64,000 nucleotides of DNA, taken from NCBI RefSeq assembly GCF_010994755.1, contig NZ_WHSB02000010.1:62001-126000 (forward strand), written 5' to 3'. Below, piece by piece: positions 42,368-53,589 of this stretch. Every line of letters starts with the position of its first letter. Position 1 is the stretch's first letter. The position numbers and the translations under genes were made by a program. The stretch comes from Shinella lacus (GTDB lineage: Bacteria > Pseudomonadota > Alphaproteobacteria > Rhizobiales > Rhizobiaceae). A model generated the notes under the pieces. The model was not told where the DNA came from and ran no database searches. It saw only the letters and a list, made by a program, of their open reading frames with translations.

Positions 42368-43312
42368 TTACGGGGTGCCTTGTAACAATGCGTGGGCCGT
42401 ACGCTCGTCCGTGATCAGGCCGTAGAGCTTGTTGCTATGAAGCACGGCGCGGATGGCCTCGGTCTTCACCGGCCCGCCGGCAATCGCGACGATCCTGTCC
42501 TTGCCGTTCTCGGAGAAGGATGCGGAAAGCGTTCTCGCGGTCACCGACGTCTGCAGGATGCGGCCCCGGTTGTCGAAGAAGTGGCCGAGCAGTTCGCCGA
42601 CGCCGCCGAGGCTGGCGATCTCCTCCAGTTCATCCGGCTGCAACATGCCGGATTTCACGAGGTGCGCCTGGTTGTCGACGGTGCCGATACCGACGATCTT
42701 GAGGTCGGCGCTGCGGGCGAGATCGAACACCTCGCTGACACCGCGCTGGGAGAGCAGCACCTCGCGGTCCTCCTCCGTGTTGGCGAAGAAGGGCACGGGC
42801 ATGACATAGGCCTGCGTGCCGGTCTTTTCGGCCAGGCGATGCATGACGTCATAGGGATTGGCGGCGTAGTTGCGGGTGAGGCCGCCGAGCAGCGAGACGA
42901 AGCGCGTGCCGCTCGCGCTGATGCGCGGCAGGTGGCGCACGGCGGCCGAGAGCGTGCGGCCATGGCCGAGGCCGATGACGGACGCCTCGCCGCGCTCGAT
43001 CTCGCGCCGCAGGAAATTCGCGCCGGCCTGGCCGAGCGTCGTCAGCGCCAGCGGGTCGTCGTCGATATCGGGCGACACTTCGCAATAATCGAGCCCGTAG
43101 CGGGTGGAAAGCTCGACCTCCAGGTTGGCGCATTCCGCGATATCACCGTCGATGCTGACCTTCACCACGCCTTCGGCGACCGCACGCGCGATCAGCCGGT
43201 GCGCCTTCACCGAGGGGATGCCCAGGCGCTTGGCAACGGCGGACTGGGTGAACCCGCCGACATAGTGCAGCCAGGCGGCACGGACGGCGAGGGAGTCTTC
43301 ATTGTCGGTCAT
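42368..43312 (-). CDS. eryD: SorC family regulator EryD
   Basis: A 314-residue SorC/DeoR-type regulator. The helix-turn-helix is at 10-60 (YVGGFTQSAVAKRLGIPSVKAHRLIARA). The sugar-binding domain contains GLGHGRTLSAAVRHL, LLGGLTRNYAANPYDVMHRLA and GDNRGRIL-like GHFFDNRGRIL. EryD represses eryABCD in the absence of erythritol in Brucella. It is the fourth gene after eryABC, 72 bases downstream of eryC. Confidence 0.92.
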   Translation of the reverse strand: MTDNEDSLAVRAAWLHYVGGFTQSAVAKRLGIPSVKAHRLIARAVAEGVVKVSIDGDIAECANLEVELSTRYGLDYCEVSPDIDDDPLALTTLGQAGANFLRREIERGEASVIGLGHGRTLSAAVRHLPRISASGTRFVSLLGGLTRNYAANPYDVMHRLAEKTGTQAYVMPVPFFANTEEDREVLLSQRGVSEVFDLARSADLKIVGIGTVDNQAHLVKSGMLQPDELEEIASLGGVGELLGHFFDNRGRILQTSVTARTLSASFSENGKDRIVAIAGGPVKTEAIRAVLHSNKLYGLITDERTAHALLQGTP

Positions 43313-43384
43313 CAGCGATGTCCTGCCTTGCTTTGCAACCGGAAGCGGTTTTCAGGTCCGTCTTAGCAAGTGGCCGTCGGACGG

Positions 43385-44320
43385 TCAGCCCAGCTTGAGA
43401 TCGGAAACGCCGGTATCGATATGGGGTGCCCAGAAGGCGATGCTTTCGGCGATCTGCGGAATGACCTCACGGTCGTTCGGCTCGCGCTCCTTGAAGGAGA
43501 GTTCCAGGCAGATCTCATTGTCCACCGCGCCGCCCTCCGCAAAGGCCTTGAGCAGCGGTTCCGGCTGGATGCGGCCGCGGGCATTGAATTCGGCGGTGAA
43601 CGGCCGGTGACCGCCCTTGTCCATCAGGCTTTGCTTGATGTGGATGATTGGTGAGATTTTCGGCACCGCGCGCGCCCAGGCATAGGGGTCGAAGTCGTCA
43701 GGGTTGCTGGAGGTCACGTCGCCATGGTCGATATCGGCCATCATCCACATGGGGATCGCCATGTCCGCTGCGGTGAGGCGATCCTGAAGCTTTACGCATT
43801 CAGCGATGGTTTCGCCGAATTCGCGGCCGATGCTCATCGGCTCCCAGAAGACATAAGACAGGCCGGCGCCCTTGGCGTGCTCGGCGACTTCCGCCCAGCA
43901 GTCGATGGCGATCCGGATCAACTCCTCGCGGCGCGCCGGATCATCGAAGTCCTTGTAGGTGAAGATGGCGAACTGGGTGCCGACGGAGGTGCCGCCGAGA
44001 TCGCCGATGATGTCGGAAAAGATCTTGAACCAGTCCACATAATAGCGCCGCACATCGGCATCCGGATGGCCGAAATGGTTGAGCCGGCCGTAAGGGCCGG
44101 TCATGCCGGAGGTGACGCGCACGCCGGTGCGCTGGAGCGCTTTTTCCATCTGCCGCGTCAGCCGGCGGATCGTCGAAGCGTTCCAGCTCGGGTTGATGAA
44201 TTCATGCGTCAGCTGGAGATCGCGCAGGCGCAGGTCGCGCGCGACGGTCTCGATCAGGTCGTCGGGATCGGCGAAGCGGTTGACCAGCGGATTGGTGTTG
44301 AGCGAAAGCGTCAGCGGCAT
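43385..44320 (-). CDS. eryC: EryC, tetrulose-4-phosphate racemase (xylose-isomerase fold)
   Basis: A 311-residue TIM-barrel protein, once annotated as a dehydrogenase but without a Rossmann motif. VFWEPMSIGREFG, MMADIDHGDVTS, IIHIKQSLMDKGGHRPF and ICLELSFKERE hold the acidic and His metal residues. In Brucella it inverts L-3-tetrulose 4-phosphate to the D form. It lies between eryB (8 bases upstream) and eryD, the conserved order. Confidence 0.92.
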   Translation of the reverse strand: MPLTLSLNTNPLVNRFADPDDLIETVARDLRLRDLQLTHEFINPSWNASTIRRLTRQMEKALQRTGVRVTSGMTGPYGRLNHFGHPDADVRRYYVDWFKIFSDIIGDLGGTSVGTQFAIFTYKDFDDPARREELIRIAIDCWAEVAEHAKGAGLSYVFWEPMSIGREFGETIAECVKLQDRLTAADMAIPMWMMADIDHGDVTSSNPDDFDPYAWARAVPKISPIIHIKQSLMDKGGHRPFTAEFNARGRIQPEPLLKAFAEGGAVDNEICLELSFKEREPNDREVIPQIAESIAFWAPHIDTGVSDLKLG

Positions 44321-44328
44321 GGTCGTCC

Positions 44329-45840
44329 TCAGGCGGCGGCAAGGCGGGCGGAATGGAACCAGTCGGCAAAGGCCGCACGCTCGGCTTCCGTCAGGTGCAG
44401 GTAGTGTTTGGTGCGGCGGTAGAGGATGTCCTCAGCCCTTTGCGCCCATTCGGTCGCGACGAGATAGCGCGCTTCCGCCTCATAGAACTGCCCGCCGAAA
44501 TGCCGGCCCAGCCCGTCGAGACTGGTGGCGCCGGCGACGACATTCTTTGCCCGCGTGCCATAGAGGCGGCCATAGTGATGGACCAGCTTGCGCGGCATCC
44601 AGGGATAGGTGTCACGCAGGCTGTTGGCGAAGGTTTCGTAGTCGGCTCCGGGCATGTCGCCGCCGGGGAGCGGCGCCTTTTCCGTCCAGTCGCCGCCCAT
44701 GTTCGGGAAGATGTGCGCGAGGCGATGCAGGCCGCGTTCGGCGAGCTCGCGGAAGGTGGTGATCTTGCCGCCGAAGACATTGAGCAGCGGCGCGCCGCCG
44801 GTCTCGTCTAGGTCGAAGACATAGTCGCGGGTAACGGCGGAGGGGTTGCCTTTGCCGTCGTCGAACAACGGGCGCACGCCGGAGAAAGAATGCAGCACAT
44901 CCTGCCGGTGCAGCTTTTCCTTGAAATAGCGGTTCACGGCCTTGAGCAGGTAGTCGATTTCCGTCTCGTCGGCGGAGACATCCTCGGCGCGGCCTTCGTA
45001 GGCGATATCGGTGGTGCCGATCAGCGCCTTGTCGCCCTCGTAGGGGTTGATGAAGATGACGCGCTTGTCGTGGTTTTGCACCAGATAGGCATTCGAGCCC
45101 GCCCAGAATTTCGGAACGATGATGTGGCTGCCCTTGACGAGGCGCACATTGCGGCTGGAATTCGAACCGGCGACGCGGTTGATGACGTCGGAGACCCAGG
45201 GACCGGCGCAGTTGACGAGGCATTTGGCGCGGAAGGTGCGGGTTTCGCCCGTCACGCTGTTCTTCGTCGTCACGCTCCAGGCGCCGTTCTCGCGGCGGGC
45301 GGAGACGGTGGGCGAGCGGGTCAGCACCACGGCGCCTTTTTCGGCGGCACCCACCGCATTCAGGGTCACGAGACGCGCGTCGTCCACCCAGCAATCGGAA
45401 TATTCGAAGCCGCGGGCATATTGATCGAGGATCGGCGTGCCTTCGGGGTCGCGGGCGAGGTTCAGCGTGCGGGTGCCGGGCAGCTTCTTGCGGCCGCCGA
45501 GATGGTCGTAGAGGAAGAGGCCGAGCCGTACCAGCCAGGCCGGGCGATCTTCCGGGCTGTGCGGCAGCACGAAGCGCATCGGCCAGATGATGTGCGGCGC
45601 TGCGTTGAGCAGCACCTCACGCTCGATCAGCGCCTCGCGCACCAGCCGGAATTCGTAATATTCGAGGTAGCGCAGGCCGCCATGCACCAGCTTGCCGGAG
45701 CGCGAGGAGGTGCCTTCGGCCAGATCGTCCTTTTCGCTGAGGACGACGGAAAGGCCGCGGCCCGCCGCATCGCGCGCGATGCCGGCGCCGTTGATGCCGC
45801 CGCCGATCACGAAGAGGTCAATAAGCTCGGGCTCGTTCAT
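44329..45840 (-). CDS. eryB: EryB, erythritol phosphate dehydrogenase (GlpD-like flavoprotein)
   Basis: A 503-residue FAD enzyme homologous to GlpD. The FAD motif is FVIGGGINGAGIARDAAGRG; KLVHGGLRYLEYYEFRLV and IGTTDIAYEGRAEDVSADETEIDYLLKAVNRYF are family hallmarks. It oxidises erythritol 4-phosphate to 3-tetrulose 4-phosphate and passes electrons to the quinone pool at the membrane. Position after eryA and before eryC separates it from true glycerol-3-phosphate dehydrogenase. The start at 45840 follows GAAGGAGA. Confidence 0.92.
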   Translation of the reverse strand: MNEPELIDLFVIGGGINGAGIARDAAGRGLSVVLSEKDDLAEGTSSRSGKLVHGGLRYLEYYEFRLVREALIEREVLLNAAPHIIWPMRFVLPHSPEDRPAWLVRLGLFLYDHLGGRKKLPGTRTLNLARDPEGTPILDQYARGFEYSDCWVDDARLVTLNAVGAAEKGAVVLTRSPTVSARRENGAWSVTTKNSVTGETRTFRAKCLVNCAGPWVSDVINRVAGSNSSRNVRLVKGSHIIVPKFWAGSNAYLVQNHDKRVIFINPYEGDKALIGTTDIAYEGRAEDVSADETEIDYLLKAVNRYFKEKLHRQDVLHSFSGVRPLFDDGKGNPSAVTRDYVFDLDETGGAPLLNVFGGKITTFRELAERGLHRLAHIFPNMGGDWTEKAPLPGGDMPGADYETFANSLRDTYPWMPRKLVHHYGRLYGTRAKNVVAGATSLDGLGRHFGGQFYEAEARYLVATEWAQRAEDILYRRTKHYLHLTEAERAAFADWFHSARLAAA

Positions 45841-45887
45841 CAAATTCTCCTTCGGCACCCCTTGGGAAGGCGCAATCGTCATTCGTG

Positions 45888-47438
45888 TCAGCGCGCGGCC
45901 AGGATGTCCCAGGCGGGCGCGATGCCCCGGCGAACATCCGCATAGGCGGCAAAGAGGCGCGTCATGCGTTCGGTGTCTTCGGCTTTCGGTTTTTCGGCCT
46001 CACCGAGTTCGGGCGTCACCCAGTCGGCGATGCAATCGTCCATGGTGCGGTAGGCGCCGATGGCGACCGCCGCCATCATCGAGGCGCCGGCCGCACCCGC
46101 CTCCTCACGAAGGCTCATGCGGACAGGCGCGCCAAGGGCGGCGCCCAGCGTGCTGCGCAAGGCCGCCGAGCGGGCGGCGCCGCCGCTGACGCGAAGCTCC
46201 GATGGCAATGCGCCCATCGCGGCGTAACAATCGCGCGTCGCCATGCCGAGGCCCTCGACGACGGCGCGCACAAGGTCCGGATAACGGTGGCGGCTGGCAA
46301 GGCCGGTGAAGTTGGCGCGCGCCCGCGCATTGACGAAGGGGCCGCGCTCGCCGGCCTCGGAAATATAGGGGTGGTAGAGAATGTTGCCCGGCTTGCTTGC
46401 GGCAAACCACGGGTCGACGCGGGCGATCATCTCGTTGAGGCTGACCGTCACGCCGAATTCGCCGAGCAGGTCGGCGCCGAGCTGGAGCAGCCAGTCGAGA
46501 TTGATCGTCGCACCCATGTTCGTCTGCACCTGGGTGACGACGCCCGGGATCGGAAGCGCGATGACATAGCCGGTGCGCTCGGCATTCAACACCACCTCGG
46601 AGACGGATTTGGCGAGCAGGTGCACGCCGGTCGAGCCGATGGCGGAGCAGGCGGCGTTGCGGCCTTCGCTGCGCACGCCCGCACCGAGCGCCGTCATGCA
46701 CATATCGACATAGCCGAGGCAGACGGGCGTGCCCGCCTTGAGGCCGGAAGCGGTTGCGGCTTCCGCCGTCAGCGGGTGGGTGGTTTCCGTGCCTTCGATC
46801 ACCTCCGGAAGCAGGGCGCGGCGGTGCGTCAGGCCGAGGGCGGCGAGCACGTCGCTGTCATAGCAGCGCGTACGGAAATTGCCGAAGGTGAAGCTCACTT
46901 CGGAGGGGTCGGTGGCGCGGATGCCGGTCAGGTTCAGGTAGAGCCAGTCCTTGCAGTGCATCGCCGTCTCGGCGCCGGCCAGCAGCTCCGGAAAATAGCG
47001 GTCCATGTGGGCGAGCTGCGTGCCCTGCTGGCAGGTGTTGAGGCCCGTGCCGGTCGCCTCGAACCGTGCGCGGTCGGCCTCGGTCGCGGCAAGCCGTTCG
47101 ACGGTGGGTGCCGCGCGGGCATCGAGCCACAGCCAGGCGTCGCCCGCCGGGCGGTTGCCGGCGCCGACGAGCCAGGTGCCGTCGCCCTGGGCGGTGATGG
47201 CGATGGCGGCGGTGCGCGCGGCGAGGCCTTCGACCTTGTCGGCGAGGCCGCGCAGGGCGCGCGTGCAGTCGAGCCATGTCTGGTCGAGGGATTGCGTGAC
47301 GGAGCCGTCATCGCCGGTGGTGTAGGTGTTGCGCACGGAGGCGCTGGCGACCTGGCGGCCGGCGAGCGTGAAGGCGACGGCCTTCATGACGGACGTGCCG
47401 GCGTCGATGCCGATGATGAGGTCTGCGCGTTCAGTCAT
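45888..47438 (-). CDS. eryA: EryA, erythritol kinase
   Basis: A 516-residue FGGY-family kinase. The ATP/Mg site starts IGIDAGTSVMKAVAF. ITAQGDGTWLVG, DAWLWLDARA and CSAIGSTGVH are family positions, and LRVSGGAARSAALRSTLGAALGAPV is the second phosphate motif. It phosphorylates erythritol. I chose MTERADL at 47438; the extension to 47471 adds a basic, unsupported stretch. It is the first gene of eryABCD, transcribed away from the importer genes. Confidence 0.92.
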   Translation of the reverse strand: MTERADLIIGIDAGTSVMKAVAFTLAGRQVASASVRNTYTTGDDGSVTQSLDQTWLDCTRALRGLADKVEGLAARTAAIAITAQGDGTWLVGAGNRPAGDAWLWLDARAAPTVERLAATEADRARFEATGTGLNTCQQGTQLAHMDRYFPELLAGAETAMHCKDWLYLNLTGIRATDPSEVSFTFGNFRTRCYDSDVLAALGLTHRRALLPEVIEGTETTHPLTAEAATASGLKAGTPVCLGYVDMCMTALGAGVRSEGRNAACSAIGSTGVHLLAKSVSEVVLNAERTGYVIALPIPGVVTQVQTNMGATINLDWLLQLGADLLGEFGVTVSLNEMIARVDPWFAASKPGNILYHPYISEAGERGPFVNARARANFTGLASRHRYPDLVRAVVEGLGMATRDCYAAMGALPSELRVSGGAARSAALRSTLGAALGAPVRMSLREEAGAAGASMMAAVAIGAYRTMDDCIADWVTPELGEAEKPKAEDTERMTRLFAAYADVRRGIAPAWDILAAR

Positions 47439-48216
47439 GCCTGCTGCTCCACGGACCGCACGACGACGCACGTCGCTTCGCCTGACCCGAAACAGAGCAT
47501 GATTTCCTCCCGAAATTCTCTCGCGAAAGTGCGCGTGGTCCCTTTGTACCGCAGGGCAGAGGTCCTGCGACCTGTTTCAGAGGATTTACCACGGGCCTCC
47601 CGGACCTCATAACGAACATAACACAAAGATACCTTATGTCTCGTAAAATTTTGCGCACCAAGAATTTTTTTTCAGGTATGATAGAGAGAGGAAATAAGAG
47701 CGCTTGGTGGCTTCTTTCGTAGGGCGCTACCGTCGCCAACCGTCGTTGCCCTTGGAGGAATGGCGCTTCAATCGTAACGAAATTCAGATTTTTATCTAAT
47801 AGAATCTGGTAGTTGTGCTGCTTATCTTTCGGTTCGTCGGAGTGTTTCGCGTACAGTGCGCCTCTGCATCGAGCGTTCATTTCAATGCACAGGTTCGCCT
47901 TTTCATGACGAAATAGTGAGCATATGATCGAAGCCTAAGCGAAAAAGCCCAATTGACAGGCTGTGTTAATTTAACATATATACTGCGACATATAACATGC
48001 AGATATCGCAACTGCGAAGATGTGTGCAATGCAGCGCAAGGCGGGTGAGGAGACCTGGCCGGCGCCGTTCATGGGGAGGTCATCATGACATGGTCTTTAC
48101 GGAAGAGAGCGATGCCTGGGCGCTGCGCTGCGCGTCCACCCGAGGGCCTGCCTATGTCATCGGCCTGTCGCCGGCATCCCCGCTGAAACCGTCCATCCCA
48201 TCCAAGGCCAATCGAC
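47439..48216. promoter_or_regulatory. Divergent control region between eryA and eryEFG
   Basis: A 778-base space. CATAACGAACATAACACA at about 47608-47625 has two CATAAC steps 10 bp apart near eryA. TGTTAATTTAACA at 47964-47976 is a perfect 13-base palindrome, followed by TATAACA at 47991-47997, 20-21 bp on, with TATATAC between. These resemble the TATAACA pair before eryR. No convincing full gene is seen; a micro-ORF at 48084 is listed separately. EryD and EryR are the likely binders (inference). Confidence 0.55.
48084..48185 (+). CDS. Possible 33-codon leader ORF
   Basis: ATGACATGGTCTTTACGG begins a 33-codon frame behind an unusually strong GGGGAGG, with a basic predicted product rich in Arg, Cys and Pro. 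It ends 31 bases before the DUF2291 gene. It could be a translated leader controlling the importer genes, or chance. No homologue is known to me. Confidence 0.25.
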
Positions 48217-48863
48217 ATGACTGACACCACGATTTCCAAATCGCCCCAGCCCGCGAAGAGCTATCGCTGGATCGGTGGCGTCGCCGTCGTCGCGCTGCTC
48301 GTGGCCATGGCGCTCGACACGACGATCGTGCAGATCGGTTCCGAAAGGGACGTGCAGGTGCAGCGGTTCTCGCCGGAAGCGTTTGGAGCCGAGCAGTTCC
48401 CGCTGATCAAGCAGAGCGTCGAGACGCGGGCCGTCGAGGCCGCGGAACTGGCGCAGGCGATCACCGCCGACAAGAAGGCGGCGGGCGAGAAATACGGTGT
48501 CGCGACCTCCGTCGGCCCGGTCTTCTCCGTCAAGTTCACCGGCGTCGTCGGCGAGCGCAAGGCGAACTACAACGTCGTCGCCGTCGAGGGGCTTCCCGCC
48601 GAGCTGACGCTGCGCGTGCAGACCGGCCCGGCGCTGAACGGCACGGACCTGCGCGATGCCACGGGCCAGATCGAGTTCGGACAGTTCAAGAACCAGATCG
48701 AATACCAGGATGCCGGCTCGGCCATCAACAACGAGGTCAAGAAGGTCGTGCTCGGCAGCCTCGATCCGGCGGCGCTCACCGGCAAGACCGTGACGGTCAT
48801 CGGCGTCTTCAAGCTCGTGAATCCGAAGAGCTGGATCGTCACCCCCGTGAGGATCGACGTCCA

Positions 48864-48867
<4 letters not shown>
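48217..48867 (+). CDS. DUF2291-type membrane-anchored protein of the erythritol importer operon
   Basis: A 216-residue protein with an N-terminal membrane anchor (WIGGVAVVALLVAMALD, about 18-35) and a periplasmic remainder. QFPLIKQSVETRAVEAAELA, FSVKFTGVVGERKANYNV and EFGQFKNQIEYQDAGSAINN are shared in pattern with the lipoprotein at 57443, which also precedes a CUT2 ATPase. The stop overlaps the next start (ATGA). Its role is unknown; the position suggests an accessory factor of the importer. Confidence 0.8.
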
Positions 48868-50405
<1,538 letters not shown>

Positions 50406-50418
50406 GAGCGCTGAAGCA

Positions 50419-51459
50419 ATGTCAGTCACACCTGCAATCGACACAAAGGCAGCGGTTCGCGGCGGCAAGCGCAAGAAGGGCTTTGTCGAGCTTCTGTTCG
50501 AAGGCCGCGCCTTCTTCGCGCTCATCGCCATCATCGTGGTCTTTTCGGCCATGTCGCCGAATTACCTGACGGTCAGCAATTTCCTGATCATGGCCTCGCA
50601 TGTGGCGATTTTCGGCCTCTTGGCGATCGGCATGCTGCTCGTCATCCTGAACGGCGGCATCGATCTGTCGGTCGGATCGACGCTCGGCTTGGCTGGCGTG
50701 GTCGCGGGTTTCCTGATGCAGGGTGTCACGATCCCGCAGATCGGCGTGATCCTCTATCCGTCGGTCTGGGTGGTGGTCGTGCTGACCTGCCTGCTCGGTG
50801 CTGTCGTCGGCGCGGTCAACGGCGTGCTCATCGCCTATCTGCGTGTGCCGGCCTTCGTCGCGACGCTCGGCGTGCTCTATGTCGCCCGCGGTATCGCGCT
50901 GCTCATGACCAACGGCCTCACCTACAACAATCTCGGCGGTCGCCCGGAGCTTGGCAATACCGGCTTCGACTGGCTCGGCTTCAACCGGCTGGCTGGCGTG
51001 CCGATCGGCGTGCTCGTGCTTCTCGTCTTCGCCGTCGCCTGCCACATCCTGCTTGCCCGCACCGCCTTCGGCCGCTGGCTCTACTCGTCGGGCGGCAACG
51101 AGCGTGCGGCGGAACTTTCCGGTGTGCCGGTGAAGCGCGTGAAGATTGCGGTCTATGTGCTGTCGGGCATCTGCGCGGCCGTCGCCGGTCTGGTTCTCTC
51201 CTCGCAGCTCACCTCCGCAGGCCCGACGGCCGGCACCACCTACGAGCTGACGGCGATTGCCGCCGTCGTCATCGGCGGTGCGGCGCTGACCGGCGGTCGC
51301 GGCACGGTGATCGGCACCATGCTCGGCGCCTTCGTCATCGGCTTCCTGTCGGATGGCCTCGTGATCATCGGCGTCTCGGCCTACTGGCAGACGGTTTTCA
51401 CCGGCGCCGTGATCGTCACCGCCGTCCTGCTCAACAGCCTGAAATACGGCCGCCGCTAA
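50419..51459 (+). CDS. eryF: Erythritol ABC transporter, permease (EryF)
   Basis: A 346-residue RbsC-type permease. AIGMLLVILNGGIDLSVGSTLGLAG, VPAFVATLGVLYVARG, YSSGGNERAAELSGVPVKR and VVIGGAALTGGRGTVIGTMLGAF are family motifs. I chose MSVTPAID at 50419, with AGGAG upstream. One permease only, so it should work as a homodimer. Confidence 0.9.
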   Translation: MSVTPAIDTKAAVRGGKRKKGFVELLFEGRAFFALIAIIVVFSAMSPNYLTVSNFLIMASHVAIFGLLAIGMLLVILNGGIDLSVGSTLGLAGVVAGFLMQGVTIPQIGVILYPSVWVVVVLTCLLGAVVGAVNGVLIAYLRVPAFVATLGVLYVARGIALLMTNGLTYNNLGGRPELGNTGFDWLGFNRLAGVPIGVLVLLVFAVACHILLARTAFGRWLYSSGGNERAAELSGVPVKRVKIAVYVLSGICAAVAGLVLSSQLTSAGPTAGTTYELTAIAAVVIGGAALTGGRGTVIGTMLGAFVIGFLSDGLVIIGVSAYWQTVFTGAVIVTAVLLNSLKYGRR

Positions 51460-51593
51460 GGAGCGACGGCTGACTGGAACCGACCGCGACCGGGAGAGGT
51501 GGATCGATGATCGGCCTGGCAGCGGAAAGTATTGCCGATAATCGGCGCAACCGGGCTCGACAAAGGGCCGGCCTCAACAAAGGGAGTGAGACC

Positions 51594-52541
51594 ATGTTCA
51601 AAAAAGGTATGCGTGTACTCTTCGCAGCAACTGCCGCTCTGCCGCTGCTGTTCAGCACCGCCTGGGCCGAAGGCCTGATCACCGTCATCGTCAACGATCC
51701 GTCGAACCCCTACTGGTTCACGGAAGGCGAAGTCGCCAAGAAGACGGCCGAAAGCCTTGGCTACACGGCCAATGTCGGCGCCCACAAGGGTGACACCAAC
51801 ACCGAAAGCAACCTGATCGACACCGCGATCACCAACAAGTCGGTCGCGATCATTCTCGACCCGGCCAATGCCGATGGTTCGGTCGGCGCGGTCAAGAAGG
51901 CCGTTGCGGCCGGCATCCCGGTCATCCTCGTCAATGCCGAGATCAACCAGGAAGGCCTCGCCAAGGCGCAGCTCGTCTCGAACAATGCCCAGGGCGCAGC
52001 GCTTGGTGCCCAGCAGTGGGTCGAAGCGGTCGGCGACAAGGGCAAGTATGTCGAGCTCTTCGGCGCTCCCTCCGACAACAACGCCGCAACGCGCTCGAAC
52101 GGTTACGAAACCGTTCTGACGCAGTACCCGGATCTCGAAAAGTCCGGCAAGGAAGTGGCTGACTGGGACCGCACCAAGGGCCATGCCAAGATGCAGTCGC
52201 TGCTTCAGGCAAACCCGGACATCATCGGCGTGATCAGCGGCAATGACGAAATGGCGCTCGGTGCCATCGCCGCTCTCAAGGAAGCCGGCAAGCTGGAACA
52301 GGTGAAGGTCGGCGGTTTCGACGGTTCGCCGGATGCCGTCGCCGCCATCAAGGCTGGCGAACTGCAGTACACCGTGCTCCAGCCGGTTGCCGTCTTCTCG
52401 GAAGCTGCCGTCAAGCAGGCTGACAACGTGATCAAGAACGGCTCGACCGGTGTCGACACCGAAAAGCAGCTGTTCGATTGCCTGCTGATCACCAAGGACA
52501 ATGTCGACAAGTACACCGCTCCCTTCGTCCTGAGCGAGTAA
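51594..52541 (+). CDS. eryG: Erythritol ABC transporter, binding protein (EryG)
   Basis: A 315-residue RbsB-type periplasmic binding protein. Signal peptide: MFKKGMRVLFAATAALPLLFSTAWA. LITVIVNDPSNPYWFTEGEVAKKTAE, IILDPANADGSVGAVKKAV and VGGFDGSPDAVAAIKAGELQYTVLQP are hallmarks. The start at 51594 follows GGGAGTGAG; the longer frame from 51507 covers the leader. It ends the eryEFG unit before a terminator. Confidence 0.9.
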   Translation: MFKKGMRVLFAATAALPLLFSTAWAEGLITVIVNDPSNPYWFTEGEVAKKTAESLGYTANVGAHKGDTNTESNLIDTAITNKSVAIILDPANADGSVGAVKKAVAAGIPVILVNAEINQEGLAKAQLVSNNAQGAALGAQQWVEAVGDKGKYVELFGAPSDNNAATRSNGYETVLTQYPDLEKSGKEVADWDRTKGHAKMQSLLQANPDIIGVISGNDEMALGAIAALKEAGKLEQVKVGGFDGSPDAVAAIKAGELQYTVLQPVAVFSEAAVKQADNVIKNGSTGVDTEKQLFDCLLITKDNVDKYTAPFVLSE

Positions 52542-52549
52542 TCGAGACC

Positions 52550-52574
52550 GGGAGCGCCTTTTCGGGGCGCTCCC
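52550..52574 (+). terminator. eryEFG terminator
   Basis: GGGAGCGCC pairs perfectly with GGCGCTCCC around a 7-base T-rich loop, 9 bases after the eryG stop. Confidence 0.8.
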
Positions 52575-52671
52575 ATTTCGCACCCGGGTCGTCCGGGGCC
52601 AGCTTGGCATTTTCCTTGCCGCCCGATACGAGATACGAAACGCTATCCTCGAAGCATGGCAGGGTCTCCCC

Positions 52672-53511
52672 GTGAACAAGAAAGTCGACGTCAAGGATTT
52701 GCTTTCGGAGGAGCTGCCGAGCGACAGCCGCCATGCGCGCCAGCTTGTGCGCCGCCAGATGATCGCCGAGACGGTCATCGCCGAAGGTTCCATCCGCATC
52801 GAGGACCTGACCGAGCGTTTCGGCATCAGCCTGATGACGGCGCACCGCGATGTCGACGAACTCGTCAGCCGCGGCCTGTTCCGCAAGACGCGCGGCATCG
52901 TTTCCGCAGCGCCCACCAGCCTCATCGAATCCTCCGACGTCTACCGCGCGACCAGGCAGGCGAAGGAAAAGAAGGCGATCGCCCGCGCCGCCATGAGCTT
53001 TGTGGAGCCCGGCCAGGCGATCTTCCTCGACGATGCGACCACCGTGCACGAGATGACGGCGTTCCTGCCTGCAAAAGTGCCGCTGACGGTTATTACCAAT
53101 TCGCTCGTGCTTATCAACGAATTGAAGGACGTCAACGACGTCAACCTGATCTGTCTCGGCGGCCAGTTCTACAATTGGTGCAACGCCTTCATGGGCCATA
53201 TCACAACCAACGAAATCCGCCGGCTACGGGCCGATACGGTCTTCATGTCGCTCTCCGCCATCGTCGACGACGTGGTCTATCACCAGTCGCCGGAGACCGT
53301 TGCCACCAAGCGGGCGATGTTCGAAAGCTCTGCCCGGCGTGTGCTTCTGGCGGACCACACCAAGTTCGAGCGGCGCGCGCTTCACCACTTCTCGACGCTC
53401 GAAGAGTTCGACGCGGTGATCGTCGACGAGGATATCCCAATCTCCCACCTGTCACGCATGCGCGCCAAGGGCATCAACGTCATCGTTGCGGACGGCGAGC
53501 GCGCCGGCTGA
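52672..53511 (+). CDS. DeoR family transcriptional regulator
   Basis: A 279-residue repressor with helix-turn-helix at about 28-75 (RRQMIAETVIAEGSIRIEDLTERFGISLMTAHRDVDELVSRG) and a sugar-phosphate domain (FLDDATTVHEMTAFL, VITNSLVLINEL, LLADHTKFERRAL). It begins at a GTG. It stands first before the DhaKL-type kinase on the same strand and is the likely repressor of kinase and/or apionate operon. Its ligand may be a tetrulose phosphate (inference). Confidence 0.88.
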   Translation: MNKKVDVKDLLSEELPSDSRHARQLVRRQMIAETVIAEGSIRIEDLTERFGISLMTAHRDVDELVSRGLFRKTRGIVSAAPTSLIESSDVYRATRQAKEKKAIARAAMSFVEPGQAIFLDDATTVHEMTAFLPAKVPLTVITNSLVLINELKDVNDVNLICLGGQFYNWCNAFMGHITTNEIRRLRADTVFMSLSAIVDDVVYHQSPETVATKRAMFESSARRVLLADHTKFERRALHHFSTLEEFDAVIVDEDIPISHLSRMRAKGINVIVADGERAG

Positions 53512-53589
53512 CCGTTTGCGGGTTTGCCCTTTTCTCCATGCGGCCGATGTTGCATCTTCGCGGCTCAATGGCAGGCAAGGAGCAGACCC

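Noticed and set aside
44329-45840. Glycerol-3-phosphate dehydrogenase GlpD
   Set aside because: Homologous, but it lies between eryA and eryC in the conserved ery order, and no glycerol genes are linked.
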